64,000 nucleotides of DNA from Ulvibacterium marinum (GTDB lineage Bacteria; Bacteroidota; Bacteroidia; Flavobacteriales; Flavobacteriaceae), in assembly GCF_003626755.1 (NCBI RefSeq), contig NZ_RBCJ01000003.1, positions 749,859 to 813,858 on the forward strand, given 5' to 3'. Each line of letters begins with the position of its first letter. Position 1 is the stretch's first letter. Positions 31,420 through 43,084 of the stretch are shown piece by piece. Under the pieces are notes generated by a model. It saw only the letters and a program-made list of their open reading frames with translations. It searched no databases and was not told the DNA's origin. A program made the translations under genes and the position numbers.

Positions 31420-33201
31420 CGAGTTTCTAAGACGAAAGAACACATGATACAAAAACAGATTGCTTTAAGCCTTGTACTATTCTTGGGAGTTTACCTTGCC
31501 GTTTTTGGACAGGAAGAAGACCAAGATGATATTGGAACCGAAACCGTAACAGTTACCAAAGCGTATACACCTACTATTTCGGACGCCTTTAAGATTAAAT
31601 CTGTTCCCCAGTTCGGTGATTCCATTGCGCTGCAGAAGAAGGATATAACCTATAGCATCAACTCGGTCCCTGTGGCCTCTACCTTTACGCCGGCCAAGGG
31701 ACAGGCATCCAGGGTAAAGAAGACCCCGCCACCGGTATTGTTCAATTCCTATGCTTCGGCGGGAGGCGGAAATCCAGCCAATTTAATGGCCAAGTTCTAT
31801 ACCAGTAGAACTATTGATAGGGAGTCGGGATTTACCTTGGGGCTGGACCATAATTCCTCTAGAGGGGATATAGATGGAGTAGTGCTGGACAATATCTACT
31901 CGGATACCGAGTTGGAAGCAGCCTATAAAAAGAGGGACCGTGATTTGGATTGGGGCGTGGACCTGGGTGTGCAACATCAGCTCTACAATTGGTATGGCTT
32001 GCCCATAGGTGTTTTTGATGAGGCTACGGTAAATGCCATTGATGAAAAACAAAATTACTACATGGCCGAAGTATCCGGACATGTTAATCTTGAAGATTCC
32101 TTTTTTAAGAATGCATCGTTGGAATATCGTCGATTTTGGGATGCCATAAAATCCGGAGAGAACAGGGCCGTTTTCCAAACAGGTTTTGAATTTCCCTTAA
32201 ACGAGGAGTCCTTAGGCATTAACGCAAAGATTGATTATGTAAACGGGAATTTTGAAAATGCCGATATCAATAGCACAACCAATATTAACGGGATAAATTA
32301 TAGCCAGTTCCAGGTGGGCATCAATCCCAGCTTGACCATGCTTCGGGACGATTTGTCCTTAAACCTCGGGGTAAATTTGGTCTACGGCTTGGATACCGAA
32401 CGCAGTGATAGCAATTTTTATATCTATCCCGCTGTAACGGCCTCTTATCGTTTGCTGGACGAGGTGGCCATTGTCTATGGTGGTATTGAAGGAGAGCTAA
32501 GGCAAAATTCCTATTACGGTTTTGTAGAGGACAATCCTTTTGTGTCACCAACTTTGACCATTGTTCCTACAGATAGGCAGTACGATGCCTACTTAGGATT
32601 ACGAGGGCAATTGTTGCCTAACTTAAGCTATAATATCAAAGGCTCCTATACGGCGGAGAATCGAAGTCCTTTGTTCAAACTAAACCCGCAAAACACATTT
32701 AGGACCGATGAGAAGGGGTACTATTATGGTAACTCTTTTGAAGTGTTTTATGATGACATAAAGACCATTGGCGTATTTGGTGAATTGAATGTGGATGTAA
32801 ACCGAAATTTTACCTTGGGCATTAATGCCGAAATATATGATTACGATACTGAAACTGATAATCCGGCTTGGAACCTTCCCAATATAAAAGGCTCACTTTT
32901 TATGGATTACCAAATTGGCGAAAAGTGGTATATGGGAGCCAATCTGTTCTATGTGGGGGAGAGGGAAGACGTGGCGACTGTGGCGGTTGTAAATGTGCAA
33001 CCTTCCGAATTTCCGGCAACCATACTTACCTTGGATGGTTTCTTTGATGCCAATGCCCATGTAGGCCACCGATTGAACGATCAATTATCAGTTTTTGTAC
33101 GTGCCGCTAACATCGCGAATAACAATTACCAGCGGTGGGCCAACTTTCCGGTGCAGGGCTTCCAGATTTTGGGTGGAGCCACCTATAAGTTCGATTTCTA
33201 G
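31420..33201 (+). CDS. Outer-membrane beta-barrel protein (TonB-dependent receptor-like, no plug)
   Basis: The frame is open from an ATG pair at 31411/31414 just after the TPR gene; a clean signal peptide begins at the ATG at 31444 (MIQKQIALSLVLFLGVYLAV), so the true start is uncertain. The mature protein begins with an acidic stretch and TETVTVTKAYTPTISDAFKI, then consists of amphipathic beta strands with a C-terminal aromatic residue (GGATYKFDF), as in TonB-dependent receptor barrels, but the plug is too short for a full receptor. It is probably co-transcribed with the TPR gene and works with it in the envelope. Confidence 0.75.
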   Translation, partial: RVSKTKEHMIQKQIALSLVLFLGVYLAVFGQEEDQDDIGTETVTVTKAYTPTISDAFKIKSVPQFGDSIALQKKDITYSINSVPVASTFTPAKGQASRVKKTPPPVLFNSYASAGGGNPANLMAKFYTSRTIDRESGFTLGLDHNSSRGDIDGVVLDNIYSDTELEAAYKKRDRDLDWGVDLGVQHQLYNWYGLPIGVFDEATVNAIDEKQNYYMAEVSGHVNLEDSFFKNASLEYRRFWDAIKSGENRAVFQTGFEFPLNEESLGINAKIDYVNGNFENADINSTTNINGINYSQFQVGINPSLTMLRDDLSLNLGVNLVYGLDTERSDSNFYIYPAVTASYRLLDEVAIVYGGIEGELRQNSYYGFVEDNPFVSPTLTIVPTDRQYDAYLGLRGQLLPNLSYNIKGSYTAENRSPLFKLNPQNTFRTDEKGYYYGNSFEVFYDDIKTIGVFGELNVDVNRNFTLGINAEIYDYDTETDNPAWNLPNIKGSLFMDYQIGEKWYMGANLFYVGEREDVATVAVVNVQPSEFPATILTLDGFFDANAHVGHRLNDQLSVFVRAANIANNNYQRWANFPVQGFQILGGATYKFDF

Positions 33202-33320
33202 GCTAGGCCACTTCAGATGTAGGCAAATCTGTTTTGAACAACCGAGAACCCTGCCTTTAATCGATATCAATCCAAAGAGATTGACTAAATGCTTAATTTA
33301 GAATTGGTTAAATAAAAGAA

Positions 33321-34445
33321 TTGGATTTGTATCGGATTTCTGGATTTGGAATCATCCTGACGTATATTTCTAGCATTGGTTTTATGTTTTCCCAAAATTT
33401 GGTAAAAAACCCAAGTTTTGAGACCTATAACAATTGTCCTAAACGATTGGGTAATTTCAACGATGACGTCTCATCTTGGTCTACGCCCTCAAAAGGCTCT
33501 ACGGATTATTTTAATGGCTGTAGTTCGGCCATGGGAACACCGAAGAATTTCAATGGTGATCAACCTGCGGATTTTGGCAAAGGCTATGCAGGCTTGTACG
33601 TATATGCCCCTGAGGATTACCGGGAATATCTTCAAGGGGAGCTTTCTCGGACTTTGGAACCTGGAAGGAAGTATCACATTTCATTTTATGTTAGCCTAGC
33701 CGAACAGTCGGACTTTGCCGTAAAGGAATTTAGTGTGGTGTTTTCAAAGAACAAATTAGAATTCACCACAAAAAAGGAACTTTCCAAAGGAGTACTCTAC
33801 AAGAATAAGGAAAACAAGTATCGCACTTTGGAAATCGGTTATGCCGATTTTTACTCAGATACCCAAGATTGGGTCTTGGTGCATACGGATTTTGTAGCCA
33901 AAGGATGGGAAAGATTCATGACCATCGGAAACTTTAAGAAGAATGCCCAGACCCGGTTGTTCAAAACCAAACGCAGTGCCAAAAAGGGAGCCTATTACTA
34001 TATAGATATGGTGAAAGTTGAATCCACCAAAAAAATAGATACGGAAGAGCATTTTGTAGGCAATGATGTTAATGATAAAATAGAGGGTATTGAATTGGGT
34101 CAACTCCATGTTTTTGAAAATGTGCTTTTTGAGTTTGATAGGTTTCAATTGTTGGATAGGGAAAAGGTGGAACTACGGAAAATTTTCCAATATCTAGAAA
34201 ATGATACTGCCCTCAAAATACATATTCACGGACATACGGATACTATAGGTTCCATAACCTACAATCAAAACCTGTCCAATGAAAGAGCTAAATCCGTGGC
34301 GGATTATCTCATACATTTAGGGCTGCCCCAGAAAAGAATACTATGGAACGGGCATGGTGGTACAAAACCGGTTGCTGATAATGCAACGGAAGCGGGGCGC
34401 AAACAAAACCGGCGGGTGGAGTTCGTGATTTCCAGGCAAGAATAA
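33321..34445 (+). CDS. Exported OmpA-domain protein
   Basis: A 374-residue protein from a TTG start that gives a signal peptide (MDLYRISGFGIILTYISSIG). The N-terminal part (about 25-235) is a beta-rich domain beginning NLVKNPSFETYNNCP, a carbohydrate-binding-like or exported-domain opening. The C-terminal 100 residues form an OmpA peptidoglycan-binding domain: NVLFEFDRFQLLDREK, IHIHGHTDTIGS and LSNERAKSVADYLI, then GRKQNRRVEF. The domain would anchor the protein to peptidoglycan. An ATG at 33382 is the alternative start. Confidence 0.85.
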   Translation: MDLYRISGFGIILTYISSIGFMFSQNLVKNPSFETYNNCPKRLGNFNDDVSSWSTPSKGSTDYFNGCSSAMGTPKNFNGDQPADFGKGYAGLYVYAPEDYREYLQGELSRTLEPGRKYHISFYVSLAEQSDFAVKEFSVVFSKNKLEFTTKKELSKGVLYKNKENKYRTLEIGYADFYSDTQDWVLVHTDFVAKGWERFMTIGNFKKNAQTRLFKTKRSAKKGAYYYIDMVKVESTKKIDTEEHFVGNDVNDKIEGIELGQLHVFENVLFEFDRFQLLDREKVELRKIFQYLENDTALKIHIHGHTDTIGSITYNQNLSNERAKSVADYLIHLGLPQKRILWNGHGGTKPVADNATEAGRKQNRRVEFVISRQE

Positions 34446-34506
34446 TCTTGTATTTGTTTTTATTTGGTAGTAAACCCCGTACTTTGTACAAAATCAGAAG
34501 ATAGTT

Positions 34507-35259
34507 ATGGATGTTAAACTGGCCGTATTAATAGATGGTGATAATATACCTGCCGGGTATGTTAAGGAAATGATGGAGGAAATCGCAAAATACGGGAATC
34601 CTACGATTAAACGTATTTATGGGGATTGGACCAATCCCCGCTTGGGAAAATGGAAAAACGTACTTCTTGAAAATGCCATTACCCCCATTCAACAATATGG
34701 GTACACCACCGGAAAGAATGCCACGGATTCTGCCATGATAATCGATGCCATGGATATTCTATATTCAGGTAAGGTAAATGGGTTTTGCTTGGTAAGTAGT
34801 GATAGCGATTTTACTCGTTTGGCCACTAGGCTTCGCGAAGCGGGAATGCAAGTATTCGGAATTGGGGAAAAGAAAACACCCGATCCCTTTATTGTGGCCT
34901 GTGATCGTTTCATTTACCTCGAAATCTTAAAGGACCAGTCCGAAGAAGATACGCCGGATGCTACCACACGGAAGTCCAAATCCAAAGCTAATTTGGATAA
35001 AATAGGGCCCAAGGTAATCAAGCTGATCTCCACCACTATAGATGATGTAGCCGATGATGATGGGTGGGCTTTTTTAGGTGATGTCGGTAGCTTGCTCCAA
35101 AAAAAACAACCCAATTTCGATTCCCGTAACTACGGTTTTCAAAAACTTACTCCATTAATTGCATCATTGTCCAATTTTGAGGTTGAACGCCGTGAGGATT
35201 CGCGAGGTAAGAAGAAATTGATTTATGTAAAGATCAAGGAAAAAACAAAACCTCGTTAA
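34507..35259 (+). CDS. NYN-domain RNase-like protein with C-terminal OST-HTH/LOTUS domain
   Basis: A 250-residue protein. Residues 1-145 form a NYN (PIN-like) domain with the acidic metal-binding residues in LAVLIDGDNIP, DSAMIIDAMDIL and CLVSSDSDFTRLA. Residues about 165-245 resemble an OST-HTH/LOTUS domain (KVIKLISTTIDDVADDDGWA, LLQKKQPNFDSRNYGFQKLT), an RNA-binding fold. Such proteins are predicted RNA-processing endonucleases of the LabA/DUF88 type. It lies between the OmpA-domain gene and a small exported protein, with no obvious functional link. Confidence 0.85.
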   Translation: MDVKLAVLIDGDNIPAGYVKEMMEEIAKYGNPTIKRIYGDWTNPRLGKWKNVLLENAITPIQQYGYTTGKNATDSAMIIDAMDILYSGKVNGFCLVSSDSDFTRLATRLREAGMQVFGIGEKKTPDPFIVACDRFIYLEILKDQSEEDTPDATTRKSKSKANLDKIGPKVIKLISTTIDDVADDDGWAFLGDVGSLLQKKQPNFDSRNYGFQKLTPLIASLSNFEVERREDSRGKKKLIYVKIKEKTKPR

Positions 35260-35326
35260 ACCTAAAGAACAATTTATTTTTGTATTTTGTAACAATACAA
35301 AGCACAATCCCTTTAAAACGTTACAA

Positions 35327-35770
35327 ATGAAAAATCAATTGAACCCTATCAAAGGAATTTTTAGCATATTTGTCGTTATAGCATTTAGTTTTTGCTTTGT
35401 TGGACATGCAACCGTACCTTCAAAAGAGATTGTCCTCCTAAAGGACAAAAACATAACCACAATGGTTGGTGACAATTTAGTAGGAGGTTGGGAGTATACC
35501 GCCCAAGGTGCTCCAGAAGGCTACGATAAAGGTCTTTTGTTGATTGTTGGACAAGATGGTAAGTACCAGGTCCAGGTACAGACAGGTGCTGGGACCTTTG
35601 TAGGGGAGAATGTCACCGTAAAAAAGAACACCATTAGCTTCTCATTAATGATAGAAGGGGGGCTGGTTACAGTTAACCTGACTGCTAACGGAAGCAAAAT
35701 TTCTGGAAAAAGCTCATCTCCAGAAGGAGATTATGTTATTGAAGGAGTGAAGAGTATTTCACCGGAATAG
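35327..35770 (+). CDS. Small exported beta-rich protein of unknown function
   Basis: A 147-residue protein with a signal peptide (about 1-28, ending SFCFVGHAT) and a beta-rich mature part: GGWEYTAQGAPEGYDKGLLL, GKYQVQVQTGAGTF, NTISFSLMIEGGLVTVNLTA and SPEGDYVIEGVKS. Short strands with glycines resemble a lipocalin-like sheet, but no family is claimed. It is on the same strand as its neighbours with ordinary spacing. Confidence 0.65.
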   Translation: MKNQLNPIKGIFSIFVVIAFSFCFVGHATVPSKEIVLLKDKNITTMVGDNLVGGWEYTAQGAPEGYDKGLLLIVGQDGKYQVQVQTGAGTFVGENVTVKKNTISFSLMIEGGLVTVNLTANGSKISGKSSSPEGDYVIEGVKSISPE

Positions 35771-35918
35771 ACCCATTTTCATTCCCTCCAGATACCATTG
35801 AAAGAGCCTGGAAGCCCCATTTTGTTCTACTATAGGTATTGAAGATTCCCCCTTACAAACATTTTGGATCATTGCCGGAACATACATCCGTTTTTTGCTT
35901 TGGTTGTATTTAAGCACT

Positions 35919-37550
35919 ATGAGAAAATTGATATGTTTATTGGTGTTGATGCTATCCAGTTGCGAACTGCTAAAGGAAAAGGTGGATTTTGTAATCTTGA
36001 ACGCTAATGTGTACAAGGTCGATGATAATTTTTCCAAGGCTGAGGCTTTTGCGGTTAATAAAGGAAAATTTGTGGCAATTGGAAGTACAAAGGAAATCCA
36101 AGACAACTATACCGCAGAATCAATAATAGATGCCGATGGACGTACCATTACTCCAGGATTCATAGATGCCCATTGTCATTTTTACCGCTTAGGAATAAAC
36201 CAACAGGTGGTTGACCTTTCCGGGACCAAAAGTTATGAAGAGGTTTTGGAACGCGTATTGGCATTTCAAAATGAAAACCCCAAGGATTTTATTTTGGGCA
36301 GGGGTTGGGATCAGAATGATTGGGAGGTCAAGGAATTTCCGACCAAAAAGGAGCTGGATACCTTGTTTCCTGATACCCCTGTAGCTCTGAGAAGAATCGA
36401 CGGTCACGCTTTATTGGTCAACCAAAAAGCGCTGGACATGGCCGGAATTGATTGGAGCACCAAAGTAGAAGGAGGGGAGATCGTTAAAAAATGGAATAGT
36501 GAAATTCAAGGTATCACCGGGGTTTTAATAGACAACCCCATGCGTCTTATCGATTCAATAATCCCTCCACCAACCTTGGAAACAAAGATTCAGGCTTTAA
36601 AGGATGCCCAACAGATTTGTTTCGTTAATGGTCTTACTACAGTAAACGATGCAGGTCTTGATCGGGAAATCATAGAGCTTATGGATAGTTTGCAACGGAC
36701 TGGGGAGATTTCCATTCGGGTTTATGCCATGATAAGCAATACTCCGGAAAACCTAAACCATTATTTGTATCGGGCACCTTTTAAGACCGATCGCTTAAAT
36801 GTTCGTTCCGTAAAAGTGTACGGTGATGGAGCCTTAGGTTCCAGAGGGGCAGCATTAAAACGACCCTATTCGGATTTGCCAGAACATTATGGGGCCATGG
36901 TGACCCCAGTTGATGAAATTGAGGATTTGGCAAGGAGAATCGCCATTTCGGAATATCAAATGAATACACACGCCATAGGTGACTCGGCCAATGCCGTGGT
37001 ACTTAGGTCCTACAAAAAGTTTCTTCAGGGAGAGGAGGACCGGCGTTGGAAAATAGAGCACGCCCAGGTTTTGGACTCCATGGATTTTGATTATTTTGAA
37101 GATGGTATTATCCCTTCTGTGCAACCCACTCATGTCACGAGCGATATGTATTGGGCCGAGGAACGTTTGGGTAAAGAACGTATTCCCGGGGCTTATGCTT
37201 TCAAAACCTTATTGGATAAGGCCGGATTGGTAGCTTTGGGCACCGACTTTCCCGTAGAAAAAGTAAGTCCCTTCCTAACTTTTTATGCGGCAGTTGCTCG
37301 TAAAGATCTTGACGATTATCCGGAAGGCGGTTTTCAGATCAAGGATGCCCTAACCAGGGAAGATGCTTTACGCGGAATGACCATCTGGGCAGCTTACTCC
37401 AATTTTGAGGAAAAAGAAAAGGGAAGTATTGAAGTTGGTAAATTTGCCGATTTTGTAATACTAAGCGATGATATTATGACAGTTTCGCTAGAACAAATTC
37501 CGAATCTTAGGGCCGAACAGACTTTTATCGGCGGGGATATAGCTGAGTAA
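35919..37550 (+). CDS. Amidohydrolase-family lipoprotein (YtcJ-like)
   Basis: A 543-residue protein with a lipoprotein signal (MRKLICLLVLMLSSC). It is an amidohydrolase-3 type enzyme: metal-ligand motif ITPGFIDAHCHF (HxH), then RIDGHALLVNQKALD, MNTHAIGDSANAVV, KIEHAQVLDSMDF and LGTDFPVEKVSPFLTFYAAV, with the C-terminal composite domain ending GSIEVGKFADFVILSDDI. These enzymes hydrolyse amide or imine bonds of exo-facing compounds using a divalent metal. The substrate is unknown. It is convergent with the DUF2911 gene over a shared terminator. Confidence 0.88.
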   Translation: MRKLICLLVLMLSSCELLKEKVDFVILNANVYKVDDNFSKAEAFAVNKGKFVAIGSTKEIQDNYTAESIIDADGRTITPGFIDAHCHFYRLGINQQVVDLSGTKSYEEVLERVLAFQNENPKDFILGRGWDQNDWEVKEFPTKKELDTLFPDTPVALRRIDGHALLVNQKALDMAGIDWSTKVEGGEIVKKWNSEIQGITGVLIDNPMRLIDSIIPPPTLETKIQALKDAQQICFVNGLTTVNDAGLDREIIELMDSLQRTGEISIRVYAMISNTPENLNHYLYRAPFKTDRLNVRSVKVYGDGALGSRGAALKRPYSDLPEHYGAMVTPVDEIEDLARRIAISEYQMNTHAIGDSANAVVLRSYKKFLQGEEDRRWKIEHAQVLDSMDFDYFEDGIIPSVQPTHVTSDMYWAEERLGKERIPGAYAFKTLLDKAGLVALGTDFPVEKVSPFLTFYAAVARKDLDDYPEGGFQIKDALTREDALRGMTIWAAYSNFEEKEKGSIEVGKFADFVILSDDIMTVSLEQIPNLRAEQTFIGGDIAE

Positions 37551-37563
37551 AAATTTAAATAAA

Positions 37564-37592
37564 AAAACCCGAAGCAGAAAAGCTTCGGGTTT
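37564..37592. terminator. Bidirectional intrinsic terminator
   Basis: AAACCCGAAGC and GCTTCGGGTTT pair around a short loop with A tracts before and T tracts after. It lies between the convergent amidohydrolase and DUF2911 genes and can serve both. Confidence 0.85.
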
Positions 37593-37614
37593 TAAATTAT
37601 TTAGTCAAACAACC

Positions 37615-38154
37615 TTACATAGTTATTGGCACTGCCACTCGAGTCTTGTCCCAGCCCATGACCATATGTGTCCCATTGTCCACTTCCTTAAAGGCTATGG
37701 AAAAGGCATCCAGAGAAGAACTATCGGAAGCTGCAGGTACGGCAACCCTCGCTACATCGCCTGCTTCATCATAGGAATAGGCTCCCCACTGATTTAGGTT
37801 TTTGTTGAGCACAACAGTCCATTCGTCCTTGCCGGGAATAGTAAATAGGGCATACGTGCCAGCGGAAATAGCCTTGCCACCAAAATTCACGTTCTTATAA
37901 AAAGTGATTTCTGCTGCTTCGTTGGCACCGGTGCGCCAAACTTTTCCGGCAGGGGCAAGCTCTGATAAAGAGCGACCCTTTAACTGCGGGCGGCTGTAAA
38001 TAATCCGTATCGCTTTATCGGAAACCCGATAACTGGACGGGTAAGCGGCCATGTCCATTGGGCTCTTATCAAGTCCATCAAATTTCTGGGCCAAAGCTTC
38101 GGAGGAAAATACAATTGCCAATACCAAAAGGGCAAGAGAGCATAATTTTTTCAT
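37615..38154 (-). CDS. DUF2911-family exported protein
   Basis: About 179 residues from ATG 38154, with a signal peptide (MKKLCSLALLVLAIVFSSEA). The mature part matches DUF2911: LDKSPMDMAAYPSS, SRPQLKGRSLSELAPAGKVW, RTGANEAAEITFYKNVNFGG and GTYALFTIPGKDEWTVVLN. It is a beta-sandwich-like envelope protein common in Bacteroidota; its function is unknown. It is divergent from asnB. Confidence 0.82.
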   Translation of the reverse strand: MKKLCSLALLVLAIVFSSEALAQKFDGLDKSPMDMAAYPSSYRVSDKAIRIIYSRPQLKGRSLSELAPAGKVWRTGANEAAEITFYKNVNFGGKAISAGTYALFTIPGKDEWTVVLNKNLNQWGAYSYDEAGDVARVAVPAASDSSSLDAFSIAFKEVDNGTHMVMGWDKTRVAVPITM

Positions 38155-38397
38155 GTTTGTTTTTGTTTTTAGTGTGTTCAAAGCTAGTTAGTAATCCATT
38201 TATAGACTTATAAAAAGTCGTTAAAATTTATGCAGCTTACAAAGCGTCCCATTTTTCTTTCAAATTACTTTTAATTATTACAGTATTCATTTAAAAATAT
38301 ATTTTAAATATAAATTAGTAATCAAAACTAGTTTTATTGTTTTTTTTAGGCATATTATGTACATCTTTGCTTTTAAATTGATATAACTTAAATTGAT
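38155..38397. other. AT-rich divergent intergenic region
   Basis: Separates the divergent DUF2911 and asnB genes, and must hold both promoters. It is very AT-rich (long runs of T and A at 38270-38390). No clear TAnnTTTG element or operator was identified. Confidence 0.5.
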
Positions 38398-40068
38398 ATG
38401 TGTGGAATTGTTTGTGCGTTCGATGTGAAGGAAAGTACCGAAGCCCTGAGGCCCCAGCTTTTGGAAATGTCCAAGAAAGTAAGGCATAGAGGGCCGGATT
38501 GGAGTGGGATCTATTCGGACGATAAGGCTATTTTGGCCCATGAAAGATTGGCCATTGTAGATCCGGTTTCCGGTAAGCAGCCCTTGTTCAGTGCCGATGG
38601 AAAGTTGGTTTTGGCCGCTAATGGGGAAATATATAATCATAGGGAATTACGAAAGCAATTTGAAGGAAAATATAATTTCCAGACCCAATCCGATTGTGAG
38701 GTCATTTTGGCTTTGTATCAAAAGAAGGGCGCCGACTTTTTGGATGAAATGAACGGTATTTTTGGTTTTGCCATCTATGATGCCGATAAAGAAGAGTATT
38801 TTGTGGCCAGGGACCATATGGGAATTATTCCTTTATATATGGGCTGGGACCAGAATGGCACCTTTTATGTCGCATCCGAGTTAAAGGCCTTGGAAGGTAC
38901 GTGTACCAAAATAGAACTTTTTCCACCCGGTCATTATTTACATAGCAAGGATGGGGAACTAAGAAGATGGTATACCCGGGATTGGATGGAGTACGATGCG
39001 GTAAAGGAAAATGAGACCAGTATCAAAGAAATTCAAGAAGCTTTGGAGGCGGCTGTCCATCGTCAATTAATGTCGGATGTTCCGTATGGGGTATTGCTGT
39101 CCGGTGGATTGGATTCTTCTGTCACTTCGGCCGTTGCCAAAAAATATGCCCAAAAACGAATAGAATCGGATGATACCAAAGAGGCCTGGTGGCCCCAATT
39201 GCATTCGTTTTCCGTGGGATTGGAAGGCTCCCCCGATTTGGCAGCTGCCCAAAAGGTAGCCGATCATATTGGAACGGTGCATCATGAAATAAAATTCACG
39301 ATTCAAGAAGGATTGGATGCCATCAAGGATGTTATCTATAATTTGGAAACATATGATATTACTACTATACGGGCCTCTACGCCCATGTACCTTATGGCAA
39401 GGGTTATAAAATCCATGGGAATAAAAATGGTATTGTCCGGCGAGGGTGCCGATGAGCTTTTTGGCGGCTACCTGTACTTTCATAAGGCACCAAGCCCAAA
39501 GGATTTTCACGAGGAAACGGTTCGGAAACTGGATAAATTACACATGTATGATTGTCTTAGGGCCAACAAGTCTTTGGCGGCCTGGGGTATCGAAGGGCGT
39601 GTACCATTTTTGGACAAGGAGTTTATGGATGTGGCCATGCGCATCAATCCCAAGGATAAAATGATCAATGGGGAACGCATGGAGAAATGGGTAGTCCGTA
39701 AAGCTTTTGAGGACTATTTGCCGGAAAGTGTGGCATGGAGACAAAAAGAGCAGTTTTCCGATGGGGTAGGTTATAGTTGGATTGATACCCTAAAAGAATT
39801 AGTGGAGGAAAAAGTTTCCGATGAGCAATTGGCCAATGCCAAGTTCCGGTTCCCGTTACAAACTCCGACAACGAAAGAGGAGTTTTATTATCGGTCCATT
39901 TTTGAGGGACATTTTCCCTCGGATGCCGCAGCATTATGTGTTCCACAGGAACCATCGGTAGCTTGTAGCACCAAGATTGCCCTGGAATGGGATGAGGCAT
40001 TTAAGAATATGAACGACCCCTCAGGTAGGGCGGTAGCCAATGTACATGACGATGCCTATGTAAAATGA
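38398..40068 (+). CDS. asnB: Asparagine synthetase B (glutamine-hydrolysing)
   Basis: A 556-residue protein starting MCGIVCAFD, with the catalytic Cys at position 2 of the class II glutaminase domain (about 1-190; VRHRGPDWSG, AHERLAIVDP, AANGEIYNHR). The synthetase domain follows with the PP-loop LLSGGLDSSVTSAVA at about 233-246, VLSGEGADELFGGYLYF and EGRVPFLDKEFMD. It converts aspartate and ATP to asparagine using glutamine-derived ammonia. The full length matches AsnB. Two stem-loops and a tandem repeat array follow. Confidence 0.97.
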   Translation: MCGIVCAFDVKESTEALRPQLLEMSKKVRHRGPDWSGIYSDDKAILAHERLAIVDPVSGKQPLFSADGKLVLAANGEIYNHRELRKQFEGKYNFQTQSDCEVILALYQKKGADFLDEMNGIFGFAIYDADKEEYFVARDHMGIIPLYMGWDQNGTFYVASELKALEGTCTKIELFPPGHYLHSKDGELRRWYTRDWMEYDAVKENETSIKEIQEALEAAVHRQLMSDVPYGVLLSGGLDSSVTSAVAKKYAQKRIESDDTKEAWWPQLHSFSVGLEGSPDLAAAQKVADHIGTVHHEIKFTIQEGLDAIKDVIYNLETYDITTIRASTPMYLMARVIKSMGIKMVLSGEGADELFGGYLYFHKAPSPKDFHEETVRKLDKLHMYDCLRANKSLAAWGIEGRVPFLDKEFMDVAMRINPKDKMINGERMEKWVVRKAFEDYLPESVAWRQKEQFSDGVGYSWIDTLKELVEEKVSDEQLANAKFRFPLQTPTTKEEFYYRSIFEGHFPSDAAALCVPQEPSVACSTKIALEWDEAFKNMNDPSGRAVANVHDDAYVK

Positions 40069-40161
40069 AATTTATGGAATTCCTCGCCTAAAGAGGCTGT
40101 TGATGGTCTTTGATTGAAAACATGGTATTTGTATCATGGACCCAACAAACATAGTTCTGTT

Positions 40162-40195
40162 TTGCCCATCAGCCGTGATGGGGCTCAGTTTTTTA
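40162..40195 (+). terminator. Intrinsic terminator after asnB
   Basis: GCCCATCA and TGATGGGGC form a stem around GCCG, followed a few bases later by TTTTTTATTTT. It is the first good terminator after the asnB stop. Confidence 0.7.
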
Positions 40196-40210
40196 TTTTA
40201 ATTAGTCCTT

Positions 40211-40235
40211 AACCCCGCCTAAGGCGGGGTTTTGT
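40211..40235. terminator. Second GC-rich stem-loop after asnB
   Basis: AACCCCGCC and GGCGGGGTT pair around TAA, followed by TTGTT. It sits 16 bases past the first terminator and just before the tandem repeat. Confidence 0.6.
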
Positions 40236-40241
40236 TAATGA

Positions 40242-40764
40242 GGCCCAAGTTTTGGAGAAACTTGTTGGCCGAATTAACCCCGAGCTTGCCGAAGGGTCCG
40301 TTCGAGGCAGTCCCCTGACCTTGGCCCAAGTTTTGGAGAAACTTGTTGGCCGAATTGACCCGAGCTTGCCGAAGGGTCCGTTCGAGGCAGTCCCCTGACC
40401 TTGGCCCAAGTTTTGGAAAAACTTGTAGGCCGAATTGACCCGAGCTTGCCGAAGGGTCCGTTCGAAGCAGTCCCCTGACCTTGGCCCAAGTTTTGGAGAA
40501 ACTTGTTGGCCGAATTAACCCCGAGCTTGCCGAAGGGTCCGTTCGAAGCAGTCCACTGACCTTGGCCCAAGTTTTGGAGAAACTTGTTGGCCGAATTAAC
40601 CCCGAGCTTGCCGAAGGGTCCGTTCGAAGCAGTCCACTGACCTTGGCCCAAGTTTTGGAGAAACTTGTTGGCCGAATTAACCCCGAGCTTGCCGAAGGGT
40701 CCGTTCGAAGCAGTCCCCTGACCGTGGCCCAAGTTTTGGAGAAACTTGTAGGCCGAATTGACCC
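40242..40764. repeat. Seven-copy tandem repeat of 80-81 bp
   Basis: Copies begin (GGCCCAAGTTTTGGA) at 40242, 40323, 40403, 40483, 40564, 40645 and 40726, the last being partial. Each has an inverted repeat CAAGTTT and AAACTTG around TGGAG, then GAGCTTGCCGAAGGGTCCG. Copies 2 and 3 are 80 bp because GAATTGACCCG replaces GAATTAACCCCG. Units differ at only a few bases. The repeat fills the gap between asnB and gyrB and does not interrupt a recognisable gene. Confidence 0.9.
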
Positions 40765-43013
<2,249 letters not shown>

Positions 43014-43031
43014 GAATTGGCACTTCACAAC

Positions 43032-43062
43032 AAAAACCCTGACAGTTATGTCGGGGTTTTTT
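43032..43062 (+). terminator. Intrinsic terminator after gyrB
   Basis: ACCCTGACA and TGTCGGGGT pair (one G-T) around GTTA, followed by TTTTTT. It lies 19 bases past the gyrB stop. Confidence 0.8.
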
Positions 43063-43084
43063 AGTTTTAAGGAAAAATCATATA

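Noticed and set aside
40242-40764. CRISPR array for the seven regularly spaced repeats.
   Set aside because: The units are contiguous, with no unique spacers, and the unit is longer than CRISPR repeats; no cas genes are present.
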